Assembly (NCBI RefSeq): GCF_001424425.1
Contig: NZ_LMPT01000007.1
Coordinates: forward strand, 1-64,000
DNA length: 64,000 bases
From: Acidovorax sp. Leaf191
GTDB taxonomy: Bacteria > Pseudomonadota > Gammaproteobacteria > Burkholderiales > Burkholderiaceae_C
Direction of reading: 5' to 3'
The position numbers were made by a program, and so were the translations under genes. Positions 47,498 through 55,621 of the stretch are shown piece after piece (position 1 is the first letter of the stretch; every line of letters begins with the position of its first letter). The notes beneath the pieces were generated by a model. It was not told the origin of the DNA. It saw only the letters and a program-made list of their open reading frames with translations, and ran no database searches.

Positions 47498-48972
47498 GGC
47501 GCTGCATTGTGAAGCACCCCGGCAGCCGCAGGTGCGCGCGGCATCGCTGCCCTGGCGTTCGCGGAAAAATCCAGCGTCCGCGTGCCGACCGCCGCGGCAA
47601 TGTGCTCGTCGTGCGTCACCAGCATCAGCGCGGCGCCGGTCTCCCGCACCGCCGCCAGCAGCACGCCCAAGGCCTCCTGCTGGGTGATGGGGTCCAGCCG
47701 CGATGTCGGCTCGTCGGCGAACAGCAGCGCGGGTTGTGCCAGCAGCACGCGCGCCAGCGCGATGCGCTGCAGCTCGCCGCCAGAGACCTGCTCGGGCCTG
47801 CGTGCGAGCAGGCTTTCGGGAATGCGCAGCTGCTGCAGCCGCTGCAGCACCGCAGCCCAGGCGTGGCCGTGCAGGCGGGCCGCATCGCGCAGCGACTGCG
47901 CCAGGCTGGCGTGCGGCGCAAACGACGATACCGGATCCTGGTAGAGCTTTTGAAAAGCATGCGGCCGCAGCTGCGGCGCGCGCTGCACGCTGCCGGTGTC
48001 CGGCACAAGCAGGCCCAGCAGCACATTGCCCAGCGTGCTCTTGCCGGTGCCGCTCGGGCCCTGCACGGCGATGCGTTCGCCAGCGTGAAGGTCCAGGTCC
48101 ATGGCTGCGAACAGGCTGCGGCCACCGTAGGACTTGGCAATGCCGCGCGCCCGCACCACGGTGTCTCCAGGCGTGGGCGCCGCAAAGGCATCCCACCGCG
48201 CGGGATCTGCCGCCAGCAACTGCCGGGTGAAGGGGTGCGATGGCCGGGTGGCTACGGTGGCGATGTCGCCATGCTCCACCACCTGGCCTTCGCGCAGCAC
48301 GATCACCTTGCCGCCCAGCGCCTGGGCCACCGCGAGGTCGTGCGTGATGGTCAGCAGGCAGCCACCCGCGGCCAGCACACCGCGGAAGAGGTCGATCGTG
48401 CGGTCGCGCCAATGGGCATCCAGGCCCTTGGTGGGCTCATCCACCATCAGCACCTGCGCGCCGCCGGCCAGGGTGATGGCCGCGACCGCGCGCTGGGCCA
48501 TGCCGCCCGACAGCTGCCAGGGGTAGTGCTGCGTTGCCTCGCCCAGCCCCGCTGCAGCCAGCTGGGCTTGGGCCAGCCCCTTCGCTTGCGGCCAGCCCTG
48601 GCCATGCAGCAGCGCATGCACCTCGGCCAGCTGGGGGGCCAGCCGGGTCAGGGGGTTGAGCGCCAGCGACGGCTCCTGCGGCAGCAGCGCCAGCCGCCGG
48701 CCCCACAGCGCGCGCCGCGCTGCAGCGTCGTCGGCGCGGGTGGTGGTGCCCTCGATGGTGATGCTGCCGGTGGCTTTGAGCGCGGGCGGCAGGTTGCCCA
48801 TGATGGCCTGGGCCAGCAGCGACTTGCCCGCGCCGCTTTCGCCCACCAGGGCCAGCGCTTCGCCGGGCTGGAGCGTGAACGCGATGTCCCGCAGCAGGTG
48901 CCTGCCGTTGACCTGAATGCCCAGGCCGTCCACGGCCAGCAGGGCGGGTGATGACGAGATGGTGGTGGTCAT
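47494..48972 (-). CDS. ABC transporter ATPase, two fused nucleotide-binding domains (peptide/nickel/opine type)
   Basis: A 492-residue fusion of two ATPase domains, as in DppD+DppF. Domain 1 has Walker A GESGAGKS (about 47-54), signature LSGGMAQRA and Walker B VLMVDEPTKGLD. Domain 2 starts about residue 268 with GPSGTGKSTLG, VSGGELQRIALARVL and LLFADEPTSRLD. Both are intact. It couples ATP hydrolysis to the two permeases, with ATGA overlaps on both sides. Confidence 0.92.
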   Translation of the reverse strand: MTTTISSSPALLAVDGLGIQVNGRHLLRDIAFTLQPGEALALVGESGAGKSLLAQAIMGNLPPALKATGSITIEGTTTRADDAAARRALWGRRLALLPQEPSLALNPLTRLAPQLAEVHALLHGQGWPQAKGLAQAQLAAAGLGEATQHYPWQLSGGMAQRAVAAITLAGGAQVLMVDEPTKGLDAHWRDRTIDLFRGVLAAGGCLLTITHDLAVAQALGGKVIVLREGQVVEHGDIATVATRPSHPFTRQLLAADPARWDAFAAPTPGDTVVRARGIAKSYGGRSLFAAMDLDLHAGERIAVQGPSGTGKSTLGNVLLGLLVPDTGSVQRAPQLRPHAFQKLYQDPVSSFAPHASLAQSLRDAARLHGHAWAAVLQRLQQLRIPESLLARRPEQVSGGELQRIALARVLLAQPALLFADEPTSRLDPITQQEALGVLLAAVRETGAALMLVTHDEHIAAAVGTRTLDFSANARAAMPRAPAAAGVLHNAAP

Positions 48973-49817
48973 GCAGTCTCCCGCTCGGGTTGCAGCAGCA
49001 TCATGGCCGCCACCAGGCACACCAGCAGCGCCACCGGCGCGGCGATGAGCCACGGCGCTTCCTGGTAGTAGGGCATCGACTCGGTCATCATCAAGCCCAG
49101 CTCGGGGGTGGGCGGTTGAATGCCCACGCCCACGAATCCCAAGGCCGCCAGCGACAGCACGGCCTGCGCCGTGCTGAAGGCCAGCAGCGTGCCCAGCGTG
49201 GGCGCCAGCGCCGGCAGCAGGTGCCGGCGCAGCACGTAGCCGCGCCCAAAGCCCAGCAGGCGCGACGCCTGCACCGCTTCGCCCGCCAGCACGGGGCGCG
49301 CCACGGCGCGGCTCACGCGGAAGTACTCCACCCACAGCGCGAGGGCCAGCCCCACGTACAGCGCAGCCAGCTGGCCCGGCGCGATGGCGGCGATCAGCAG
49401 CACCAGCAGCAGGCCTGGTATGGCCAGCGCCGCGTCGGACAGCATCACCAGCGCCCGCTCAGTGCGGCCCCCGCGCCACGCGGCCGCAATGCCCAGCAGC
49501 GTGCCGGGAATGGCCGCGCTGAAGGCCGCCAGCAGCGCCATGCCCAGCGACAGCTGCGCCGCATGCGCCAGCCGCGCCAGGCCCGAGCGGCCCAGCACGT
49601 CGGTGCCCAGCCAGTGCTGCGCGCTGGGCGGTGCCAGCTGGTTGCGCAGGTCTTGCGCCACCGGGCTGGCACCGATGAGCCAGGGGCCCAACGCTGCAAA
49701 CGCAGCCAGCAGCCCGAGCAGCACCAGGCCCAGAGCCGTGCGCCAGCGGACGCGGGGGCGGGGCAGGCCCTGCGCAGGTGCCATCGGCATCGTGGAAGGC
49801 GTGGGGATCGCGCTCAT
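48969..49817 (-). CDS. ABC transporter permease (DppC type)
   Basis: A 282-residue inner-membrane protein of the BPD_transp_1 family. N-terminal helix (ALGLVLLGLLAAFAALGPWL), then AQHWLGTDVLGRSGLARLAH as in DppC/OppC and the EAA loop RLLGFGRGYVLRRHLLPALA. Pairs with the other permease. Start ATG overlaps that gene's stop. Confidence 0.92.
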   Translation of the reverse strand: MSAIPTPSTMPMAPAQGLPRPRVRWRTALGLVLLGLLAAFAALGPWLIGASPVAQDLRNQLAPPSAQHWLGTDVLGRSGLARLAHAAQLSLGMALLAAFSAAIPGTLLGIAAAWRGGRTERALVMLSDAALAIPGLLLVLLIAAIAPGQLAALYVGLALALWVEYFRVSRAVARPVLAGEAVQASRLLGFGRGYVLRRHLLPALAPTLGTLLAFSTAQAVLSLAALGFVGVGIQPPTPELGLMMTESMPYYQEAPWLIAAPVALLVCLVAAMMLLQPERETA

Positions 49818-50779
49818 GCCGACACCCCCTTGGCATGGCGCGGATCGAGCGCCACGCAGGCCGCATCCACCACCAGGTTGAACGTGACGAACAGCAGCCC
49901 CATGCACAGGGCCGCGCCCTGGATCATCGGAATGTCGCGTCCGAACACGGCATGCACCAGCGCGTGGCCGATGCCGGGCCAGGCAAACAGCGTCTCCACC
50001 ACCACCGCGCCCTCCACCAAGAACAGCGCCTGCACGCCCAGGTAGGCTGCCACAGGCACTGCCGCATTGCGCAGGCCATGGCGCACCAGCGCCTGCAGGT
50101 CCGACAGGCCCTTGGTGCGGGCAAACTCGAACGATGGCGACTGCACCACGTCCTGCATGGCCGCGCGCGTCACGCGGGCCAGCCCGGCGGCCAGGCCCAG
50201 GCCCAGTGTCAGCGCGGGCAGCACCAGGCTGGCGTGGCTTTCATCGCCCGCCACAGGCAGAAAGCCCCAGTGCACGGCCACCAGCAGCATCAGCAGCACC
50301 GACAGCAAAAACGGCGGCGTGGCGCGCAGCACCACGCTCAGCACCCAGCTGGTCTTGTCCACCCAGCCGCCAGGCCGCAGGCCGGCCCACAGGCCCATGG
50401 GCACGCCCAGGACGAAGGCCAGGCCCAGCGCGGCCGCCGACAGCCGCAGGGTGGCGGCCAGGTGGTGAGCCACTTCTTCCCACACCGGCGCTTGCGTGAC
50501 CAGCGACAGGCCCAGGTTCAGCGTCGCGATGTCGCGCCACCAGTGCAGCAGGGCCCAGGCGGCGGGCTGGTTCAGCCCCAGTTCGGCGCGCACCGTGTCG
50601 GCGGCGGCATTGCTCACCAGGTCGTAGCCGTAGCGGCCCGCCGCGATGCGGGTGGCCAGGTCGCCGGGCAGCGAGCGCACCATCAAAAAGCACAGCGTGC
50701 CGATGATGAGCGCCAAGGCCACCACCTGCGCCAGGCGGCGCGCGGCCAGGGCCCACAAAGGGTTGAGCGGGCGGGTCAT
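49814..50779 (-). CDS. ABC transporter permease (DppB type)
   Basis: A 321-residue permease. It begins ARRLAQVVALALIIGTLCFL followed by MVRSLPGDLATRI (usual DppB start), contains the EAA loop ARTKGLSDLQALVRHGLRNA and ends VVDAACVALDPRHAKG. Another ATG (50791) exists 4 codons upstream, but the one at 50779 overlaps the binding protein's stop by ATGA, the rule in this operon. Confidence 0.92.
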   Translation of the reverse strand: MTRPLNPLWALAARRLAQVVALALIIGTLCFLMVRSLPGDLATRIAAGRYGYDLVSNAAADTVRAELGLNQPAAWALLHWWRDIATLNLGLSLVTQAPVWEEVAHHLAATLRLSAAALGLAFVLGVPMGLWAGLRPGGWVDKTSWVLSVVLRATPPFLLSVLLMLLVAVHWGFLPVAGDESHASLVLPALTLGLGLAAGLARVTRAAMQDVVQSPSFEFARTKGLSDLQALVRHGLRNAAVPVAAYLGVQALFLVEGAVVVETLFAWPGIGHALVHAVFGRDIPMIQGAALCMGLLFVTFNLVVDAACVALDPRHAKGVSA

Positions 50780-52380
50780 GTCGTTTGCCATTCCATGGAA
50801 GTGATGCGGTAGGAGCGCTCCAGCGGGTCCAGCGTGACGCCGCGCACGCGCGGGTTCACGGCCACGTGCTGGCGGTACCAGGCCACGGGGATCACGGGCA
50901 GCTCGTCCTGCAGGGTGTGGGTGATGCGCTGGCGCAGCAGCGTGGCGCGCTCGGGCGTGGCGGCGGTGCGGGCGAGCTCTTGCAGCGACTGCACCACGGC
51001 GTCGCTGTGCCAGCCCATGGCGCCCCAGTCGCCGCCCTGGGCCGAAAAGTCCTGCGCCAGCGTGCCGGTGGGGTCGGGCACGTTGGCGTAGTTGCGCGCG
51101 GCCAGTGCCAGCTGCAGGCTGCCGTCGCGGTGGCCCAGCGGTACGTCGCCAGAGTTGCCGATGCTCACCTTGACGGCAATGCCGGCCAGGCGCCACTGCT
51201 CTTGCAACGCGGTGGCGATCAGCGGCAGCTCGGGCCGGTCGAGAAAGGTGCGGATGCTCAGTGCCAGCGGTTGGCCGTCAGGGCTGCGCAGGCCGTCGCC
51301 ATGGCGCTGCCAGCCTGCGTCCTGCAACAGGCGCGCGGCGGCTTCGGGGTCGTGCCGCAGCGGGGGTAGCGCCCGGTTGTGCCAGGCGGCCAGCGTGGGC
51401 GGCAGCAACTGGGTGGCGGCCAGGTTCTCGTCGCCCATCAGCGCATGGGCGATGCCGCCCCGGTCGATGGCCAGGCTGAGCGCCTGTCGCACGCGCACGT
51501 CGCGCAGCGCGGGCAGGCCGGCATTGAGCTTGATGATGACGGTGCGCGGCAGCGTGACCGACGCCAGCCCCACCTTCTGGTGGCGGCGCAGCCGGCGCAG
51601 GCTGGCCGGGTCCAGCCCGTAGCCCAGGTCGGCTTGGCCGCCTTCGGCCATCAGCGCCCGGGTTTCGGGCCGGCTGGCGGCCAGGTACTGCACGGCGGCG
51701 ATGGCGGGCCGGGGCCCGTCGAAGCCGTCGAACACCACCGTCTCGACCTGCTGCGGCGGCACCAGCACCGCAATGCGGTAGGGCCCGCTGCCCACGATGG
51801 ACTGCACCTTGCCGCCGCGCCCGTAACTGGCCGGTGCCAGCACCATGGTGCTGCTGTGCGCCAGCAGGGCGGGCAGGGCGGCGTGGGGGCGGTTGAGCCG
51901 CACCACCACGGTGTGATCGCCCTGCGCTGCAATGCCGGCAATAGGCGCATGGCTGAGCAGCGCGGGCGGCACCTGCGCGTCCTGCAGGCAGCGCACCACG
52001 GCAGCGGCCGTCACCGGGCTGCCATCGTGAAACCGTGCGCCCGGGCGCAGGTCGAACTGCCACGCCAGCCCGTCGGCCGAGGTGCGCCAGCGCTGGGCCA
52101 GCGCACCTTCGGGGCGGCCATCATCGCCGGCGCCCATCAGCGTTTCGGCGACCTGCAGGCGGGTGAACATGTAGCCGCTTTGCGCAGGCGCCAGCCCGCT
52201 GATCTCCCACGGGCCCACGATGCGCAGCGGGGTGGTGCTATGGGGCGCTTTCGGCTGAGCCTGGGCCAGCGCTGGCAGGGCGGCCCCGGCCAGCGCAGCG
52301 GCAGGCCACTGCAGGGTGCTGCGCCGGGTGATGCGGGACTCTTCGGAAATCAAGGTGTGGTGCTGGTGCAATGTCGTCAT
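50776..52380 (-). CDS. ABC transporter substrate-binding protein, SBP_bac_5 family
   Basis: A 534-residue periplasmic protein of the DppA/OppA/NikA class. The leader includes RRSTLQWPAAALAGAALPAL and ends AQA-Q (twin-Arg like). Conserved segments are QVAETLMGAGDDGRPEGALA, WQFDLRPGARFHDGSPVTAA, RVRQALSLAIDRGGIAHALM. The substrate may be a peptide, nickel or metal-chelate. The operon's receptor argues for a chelate. Starts at 52380; a palindromic repeat separates it from the receptor gene. Confidence 0.9.
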   Translation of the reverse strand: MTTLHQHHTLISEESRITRRSTLQWPAAALAGAALPALAQAQPKAPHSTTPLRIVGPWEISGLAPAQSGYMFTRLQVAETLMGAGDDGRPEGALAQRWRTSADGLAWQFDLRPGARFHDGSPVTAAAVVRCLQDAQVPPALLSHAPIAGIAAQGDHTVVVRLNRPHAALPALLAHSSTMVLAPASYGRGGKVQSIVGSGPYRIAVLVPPQQVETVVFDGFDGPRPAIAAVQYLAASRPETRALMAEGGQADLGYGLDPASLRRLRRHQKVGLASVTLPRTVIIKLNAGLPALRDVRVRQALSLAIDRGGIAHALMGDENLAATQLLPPTLAAWHNRALPPLRHDPEAAARLLQDAGWQRHGDGLRSPDGQPLALSIRTFLDRPELPLIATALQEQWRLAGIAVKVSIGNSGDVPLGHRDGSLQLALAARNYANVPDPTGTLAQDFSAQGGDWGAMGWHSDAVVQSLQELARTAATPERATLLRQRITHTLQDELPVIPVAWYRQHVAVNPRVRGVTLDPLERSYRITSMEWQTT

Positions 52381-52413
52381 ACGGGTTCGCGCCGAATCAC
52401 TCCATACCCCAAT

Positions 52414-52472
52414 CCGTTCGGGCTGAGCCTGTCGAAGCCTCGCGCGGCGTTTCGACTGCGCCCAGTGAACGG
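52414..52472. repeat. REP-like palindrome 1
   Basis: CCGTTCGGGCTGAGCCTGTC then GAAGCC ... and ends GTGAACGG. Outer ends CCGTTC/GAACGG are inverted. Related copies lie at 62019, 62592 and 62672. It sits between the TonB-dependent receptor and the binding-protein genes. Confidence 0.8.
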
Positions 52473-52500
52473 TTCGGGTATTTTGGGAAGCAGCTGGGTG

Positions 52501-54681
52501 TCAGAACTTGGCCTGCAGGCCTGCGGTGAGGGTGCGCGCCGTGCCTGGCGTGACCCACACCCGGCTGTACGAGCTGGTGTAGTGCTTGGCGTTGAACAGG
52601 TTGTCCATGTCGAGCGTGACGCTCAGCGTGGGGCTCAGGCGCCAGTACGCCACCAGCTTGGCGGTGGTGTAGCTGGGCAGATCGAAGCTGGCCGCGCCCG
52701 CATTGGCCTCTGCCTGCGTGCGCGCCTGGCCCAGACGCTTGCCCATGTGGGTGATGCCGCCGCCCACGCCGTAGCGCTGGCCGTTGGCCAGGGTGTCTTC
52801 GTACACGGCCAGCACGCTGCCGTTGATGCGGGGCACGTTCAACAGCCGGCCGCCGACTTCGAGCAGGTTGTCGCGGGCGATGCTCACGTCGTTGAGCACC
52901 AGGCTGGCGTTCACGCGCCAGTGCGCGTCGAGCCGGCCGGCCAGGTCCAGCTCCAGCCCGCGGCTGCGCACCTCGCCGGCGGCCACCGAGAACCCGGCAT
53001 TGGCCGGGTCGCTGGTCAGCACGTTGCGCTTGCGGATGTCAAAGAGGGCGGCGGTGGCGCCGATGCGCTTGTCGCTGCTCTCCCACTTGGCGCCCAGCTC
53101 CAGCGCGCGGGCTTTTTCAGGGTCGAAGCCATTGCCTGCGACGTCGGAGCCGGTGTTGGGGCGGAACGAACGGCCCGCGTTGGCGTACACCGTCCACGCA
53201 TCGGTGGGCAGCCAGCTCACGCCCAGGCGGGGCGACACGGCCGAGGGGCTCTGCGCGGTGGTGCGCTGCGTGAGGCGGTTGTTGAGCGACTGGTCGTAAT
53301 TGTCGGCGCGCAGGCCGGCCATCACGCGCCACTGCGCACCCAGCTTGATGGTGTCCTGCAGATACAGCGCGGTGTTGCGCTGCTTTTCCAGCGTGTCGGT
53401 ATTGCGACCCGGCGTGGGCTGGGGCTGGCCATACACCGGGTTCAGGATGTCGATGGCATACGGCGCGGCCGTGCTGGGGTTGGCCCGCAGCATCAGCGAA
53501 TCCATGCTGAAACGAAAGCTCTCCACACCCGCCAGCACCTCGTGCTCCAGCGCACCGGCACGCACCGTGCCCTGCAGCTCGGCCTGCAGCGCGATGTCGT
53601 CGGACTGGAAGTCACGGTAGCGGCGCTGGCGCGTGAGCGTGCGGTTGTCGGGCCGCAGCGCGGTGGGCTCGGTCGAAAAGCCCTCCAGGCCCGTCTCGCG
53701 GTACGACAGCCCGGCCCGGCTGCGCCAGTCGGGGTTCCATTCGTGGGACAGCACCAGTTGGTGCGTCTGGTTGCGCACGGTCACGTCGCCATCGGCCGGC
53801 TCGCCCAGAAAGCGGCTCACGGGGATGGCGCCCAGCCGGTTGTTGACCGCCACCACACCCCGGTCGAGCGGCGTGGCGTGGCGCAGCAACTCGGCCGTGT
53901 ACTCCAGCACCGTGTCGGGCGTGAGCTTCCAGGTCAGCGCGGGGGCCACCACCTGGCGCTGCGCATCCACATGGTCGCGAAAGCTGCCCCGGTCTTCCAC
54001 CGCCACGTTCAGGCGGTACGCCAGCCGATCGTTGATGGGCCCGGTGGTATCGAGCGCCGCGCGGCCCAGGCGGTTGCTACCGGCATAGGCCTCCACCGAG
54101 TGGGCGGCCTTCCACAGCGGCTTCTTGCTCACGATGTTGAGCGTGCCGCCCGGCTCGCTGCTGCCGTACAGCGCGGCAGCCGGGCCCTTGAGGAACTCGA
54201 TGCGCTCGACACCCGCCAGATCGCGCGGCGCGTTGAAGCCCCGGTTGGACGAAAAGCCGTTGAGCAAGGTCGCCATGCCCGTGTTCTCGTTGCCCGGCAG
54301 GCCCCGGATGGCGATGTTGTCCCACAGCCCGCCAAAGCTGTTCTGGCGCGAGACGCCGCCCACGTAGTCGAGCACATCGTCCAGCCGCGTGGCGCCCAGG
54401 TCGTCGAGCGTCTGGCGCGACATCACGCGCACGGATTGCGGCAGCTCGCGCAGCGGCAGGGTGGTCTTGGCGCCCTCGGCCTCGTCGGCGTAGTAGGCGC
54501 CGGAGGCGCTGCGGCCGACGACGTCGACGGCGGAGAGGGTGGGTGTGGTGATCCCATCGCCGTCTGCGGCGAAGGCGGGGTTGATGGAGGCGAAGAGCGA
54601 CGCAACCGCCACGGCCGACAACCTGGGGCGTGGCAAGGCCGCTGGGCGTGTAGACGAAAGAAAAGAAGACGAAGAACGCAT
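52501..54681 (-). CDS. TonB-dependent siderophore receptor-like protein
   Basis: A 726-residue outer-membrane protein. Signal peptide ends about residue 38 (INPAFA-ADG). A TonB-box-like ITTPTLSAVDVVGR, plug motifs LRELPQSVRVMSRQTLDDLG and YGSSEPGGTLNIVSKKP are typical of FhuA/FecA-type receptors. The C-terminus ends TLTAGLQAKF with the final Phe needed for barrel assembly. It probably imports a ferric or other metal chelate. The frame is open to 54735, but MRSSSSFLSSTRP at 54681 is the likely start. Confidence 0.93.
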   Translation of the reverse strand: MRSSSSFLSSTRPAALPRPRLSAVAVASLFASINPAFAADGDGITTPTLSAVDVVGRSASGAYYADEAEGAKTTLPLRELPQSVRVMSRQTLDDLGATRLDDVLDYVGGVSRQNSFGGLWDNIAIRGLPGNENTGMATLLNGFSSNRGFNAPRDLAGVERIEFLKGPAAALYGSSEPGGTLNIVSKKPLWKAAHSVEAYAGSNRLGRAALDTTGPINDRLAYRLNVAVEDRGSFRDHVDAQRQVVAPALTWKLTPDTVLEYTAELLRHATPLDRGVVAVNNRLGAIPVSRFLGEPADGDVTVRNQTHQLVLSHEWNPDWRSRAGLSYRETGLEGFSTEPTALRPDNRTLTRQRRYRDFQSDDIALQAELQGTVRAGALEHEVLAGVESFRFSMDSLMLRANPSTAAPYAIDILNPVYGQPQPTPGRNTDTLEKQRNTALYLQDTIKLGAQWRVMAGLRADNYDQSLNNRLTQRTTAQSPSAVSPRLGVSWLPTDAWTVYANAGRSFRPNTGSDVAGNGFDPEKARALELGAKWESSDKRIGATAALFDIRKRNVLTSDPANAGFSVAAGEVRSRGLELDLAGRLDAHWRVNASLVLNDVSIARDNLLEVGGRLLNVPRINGSVLAVYEDTLANGQRYGVGGGITHMGKRLGQARTQAEANAGAASFDLPSYTTAKLVAYWRLSPTLSVTLDMDNLFNAKHYTSSYSRVWVTPGTARTLTAGLQAKF

Positions 54682-54851
54682 GGCAAACCAGTCCAAAAGC
54701 GATGAATGCAAAGCCAGGAGCAACGTGGCCCACACCCGCCTGATTCAAGTGGTCAAGGCGGGCGCACAAAGCCGCGTGCCCGTACCCACCCCGGCGGGGT
54801 GAATACATGGCTGAAAAAAGAGGGGGTGCGCTTGAGAGCGCGAGCTGGCTA

Positions 54852-54873
54852 GGGCCTGACGCGTGTCAGGCCC
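54852..54873 (-). terminator. Hairpin at the end of the CxxC protein gene
   Basis: GGGCCTGAC-GCGT-GTCAGGCCC, a 9-bp stem overlapping the stop codon at 54866-54868. It may attenuate transcription into the receptor gene. On the minus strand a run of T (CTCTTTTTTCAG) appears 35 bp later. Confidence 0.5.
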
Positions 54874-55258
54874 GCTGGGCTGGCGGAGGATCGCGTGCGG
54901 CAAACGGCCATCGCACTTGCTGGACCGTGAACGGGTCTGCGCTTTGCGGCCTGAGTGTGCTGGGTGTTGCGGGAAGCGGTAGCTGGCCGGCCGCCGGTGC
55001 ATGTGCCAGGCCCGCCTCCAGTGCGTGGCTCAGGCACCAGGCGCAGGTGGTGGGTGTGCTTTCGCTGTGCTCGCCCGTGGCTGGGGTGTCTGTGGCATAC
55101 GCATCCACATCGCCTGCGGCTGTCGATGCCGTGGCGCTGGCTACTACCTCCTGGATGTGCCGTGCCTCATGCAGAGGCACGCCCGCCAAGGCGTTGAAAA
55201 ACGCCACCAGCAGAAGCACGATGTGGAGAGGTAGGGCGGGGATGGTGCTGCGCAGCAT
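54866..55258 (-). CDS. Small membrane-anchored CxxC protein (DUF2946-like)
   Basis: A 130-residue protein with an N-terminal hydrophobic segment (LHIVLLLVAFFNALAGVPLH), a His cluster EARHIQEV and the motif TTCAWCLSHALEAGLAHAP. Small proteins with CxxC and His of this type (DUF2946) often accompany TonB-dependent receptors and metal-related genes. It is first in the presumed metal-uptake set; a Fur-like box precedes it. Confidence 0.6.
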   Translation of the reverse strand: MLRSTIPALPLHIVLLLVAFFNALAGVPLHEARHIQEVVASATASTAAGDVDAYATDTPATGEHSESTPTTCAWCLSHALEAGLAHAPAAGQLPLPATPSTLRPQSADPFTVQQVRWPFAARDPPPAQRA

Positions 55259-55265
55259 GAGGGGA

Positions 55266-55280
55266 TGCGAATCATACTCA
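55266..55280 (-). promoter_or_regulatory. Fur-like box
   Basis: TGCGAATCATACTCA matches 10 of 14 positions of the 7-1-7 Fur pattern TGATAAT-n-ATTATCA. It lies 8 bp upstream of the start of the CxxC protein, in a promoter/operator position of the receptor operon. Weak but in the right place. Confidence 0.4.
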
Positions 55281-55441
55281 AGTGCGGGTGGTAGCTTGGT
55301 GGGTAAGTGAGAACGGGTTTGGATATTCGCTACTCAGCGCGGCGAGAAATCTGGGGCTGAATAAGAATCTTTGTGATCAGTAGCCTGTCTCCCGAGGCAA
55401 AATTCTCCATCTTCGGCTGTGAACTCAAGTTAACTATTGCT

Positions 55442-55455
55442 GGGCATCGATGCCC
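55442..55455. promoter_or_regulatory. 14-bp perfect palindrome upstream of the TIR gene
   Basis: GGGCATCGATGCCC is perfectly self-complementary and lies 167 bp before the TIR-gene start. It may be an operator or a small hairpin. Confidence 0.3.
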
Positions 55456-55621
55456 GCATACTTGTTGATGTTCTCTTGGATGAGGTGGTGCGTGCATGTC
55501 ATTTTTCACTTCGGAACGAGCCATAGACCATCCATAATGACCTTTCATGTGCCCCGATATCGCTACGATTTTCGAGTGGGGCGTCCAGCACAAAGCGCAG
55601 ATTTCAAACATTGGAGGAGTC

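Larger units (their letters stand above)
55259..55621. other. Intergenic region before the TIR gene
   Basis: 363 bp. Composition shifts to lower GC after about 55320. It includes the Fur-like site and a 14-bp palindrome and supplies promoters for both divergent genes. No further gene is seen. Confidence 0.5.

Noticed and set aside
51379-54705. 1,108-aa plus-strand ORF over the binding protein and TonB receptor
   Set aside because: Antisense shadow running through a palindromic repeat and two well-supported genes.
54682-54851. Possible cobalamin riboswitch before the TonB receptor
   Set aside because: No B12-box or expected helices could be recognised in the leader.
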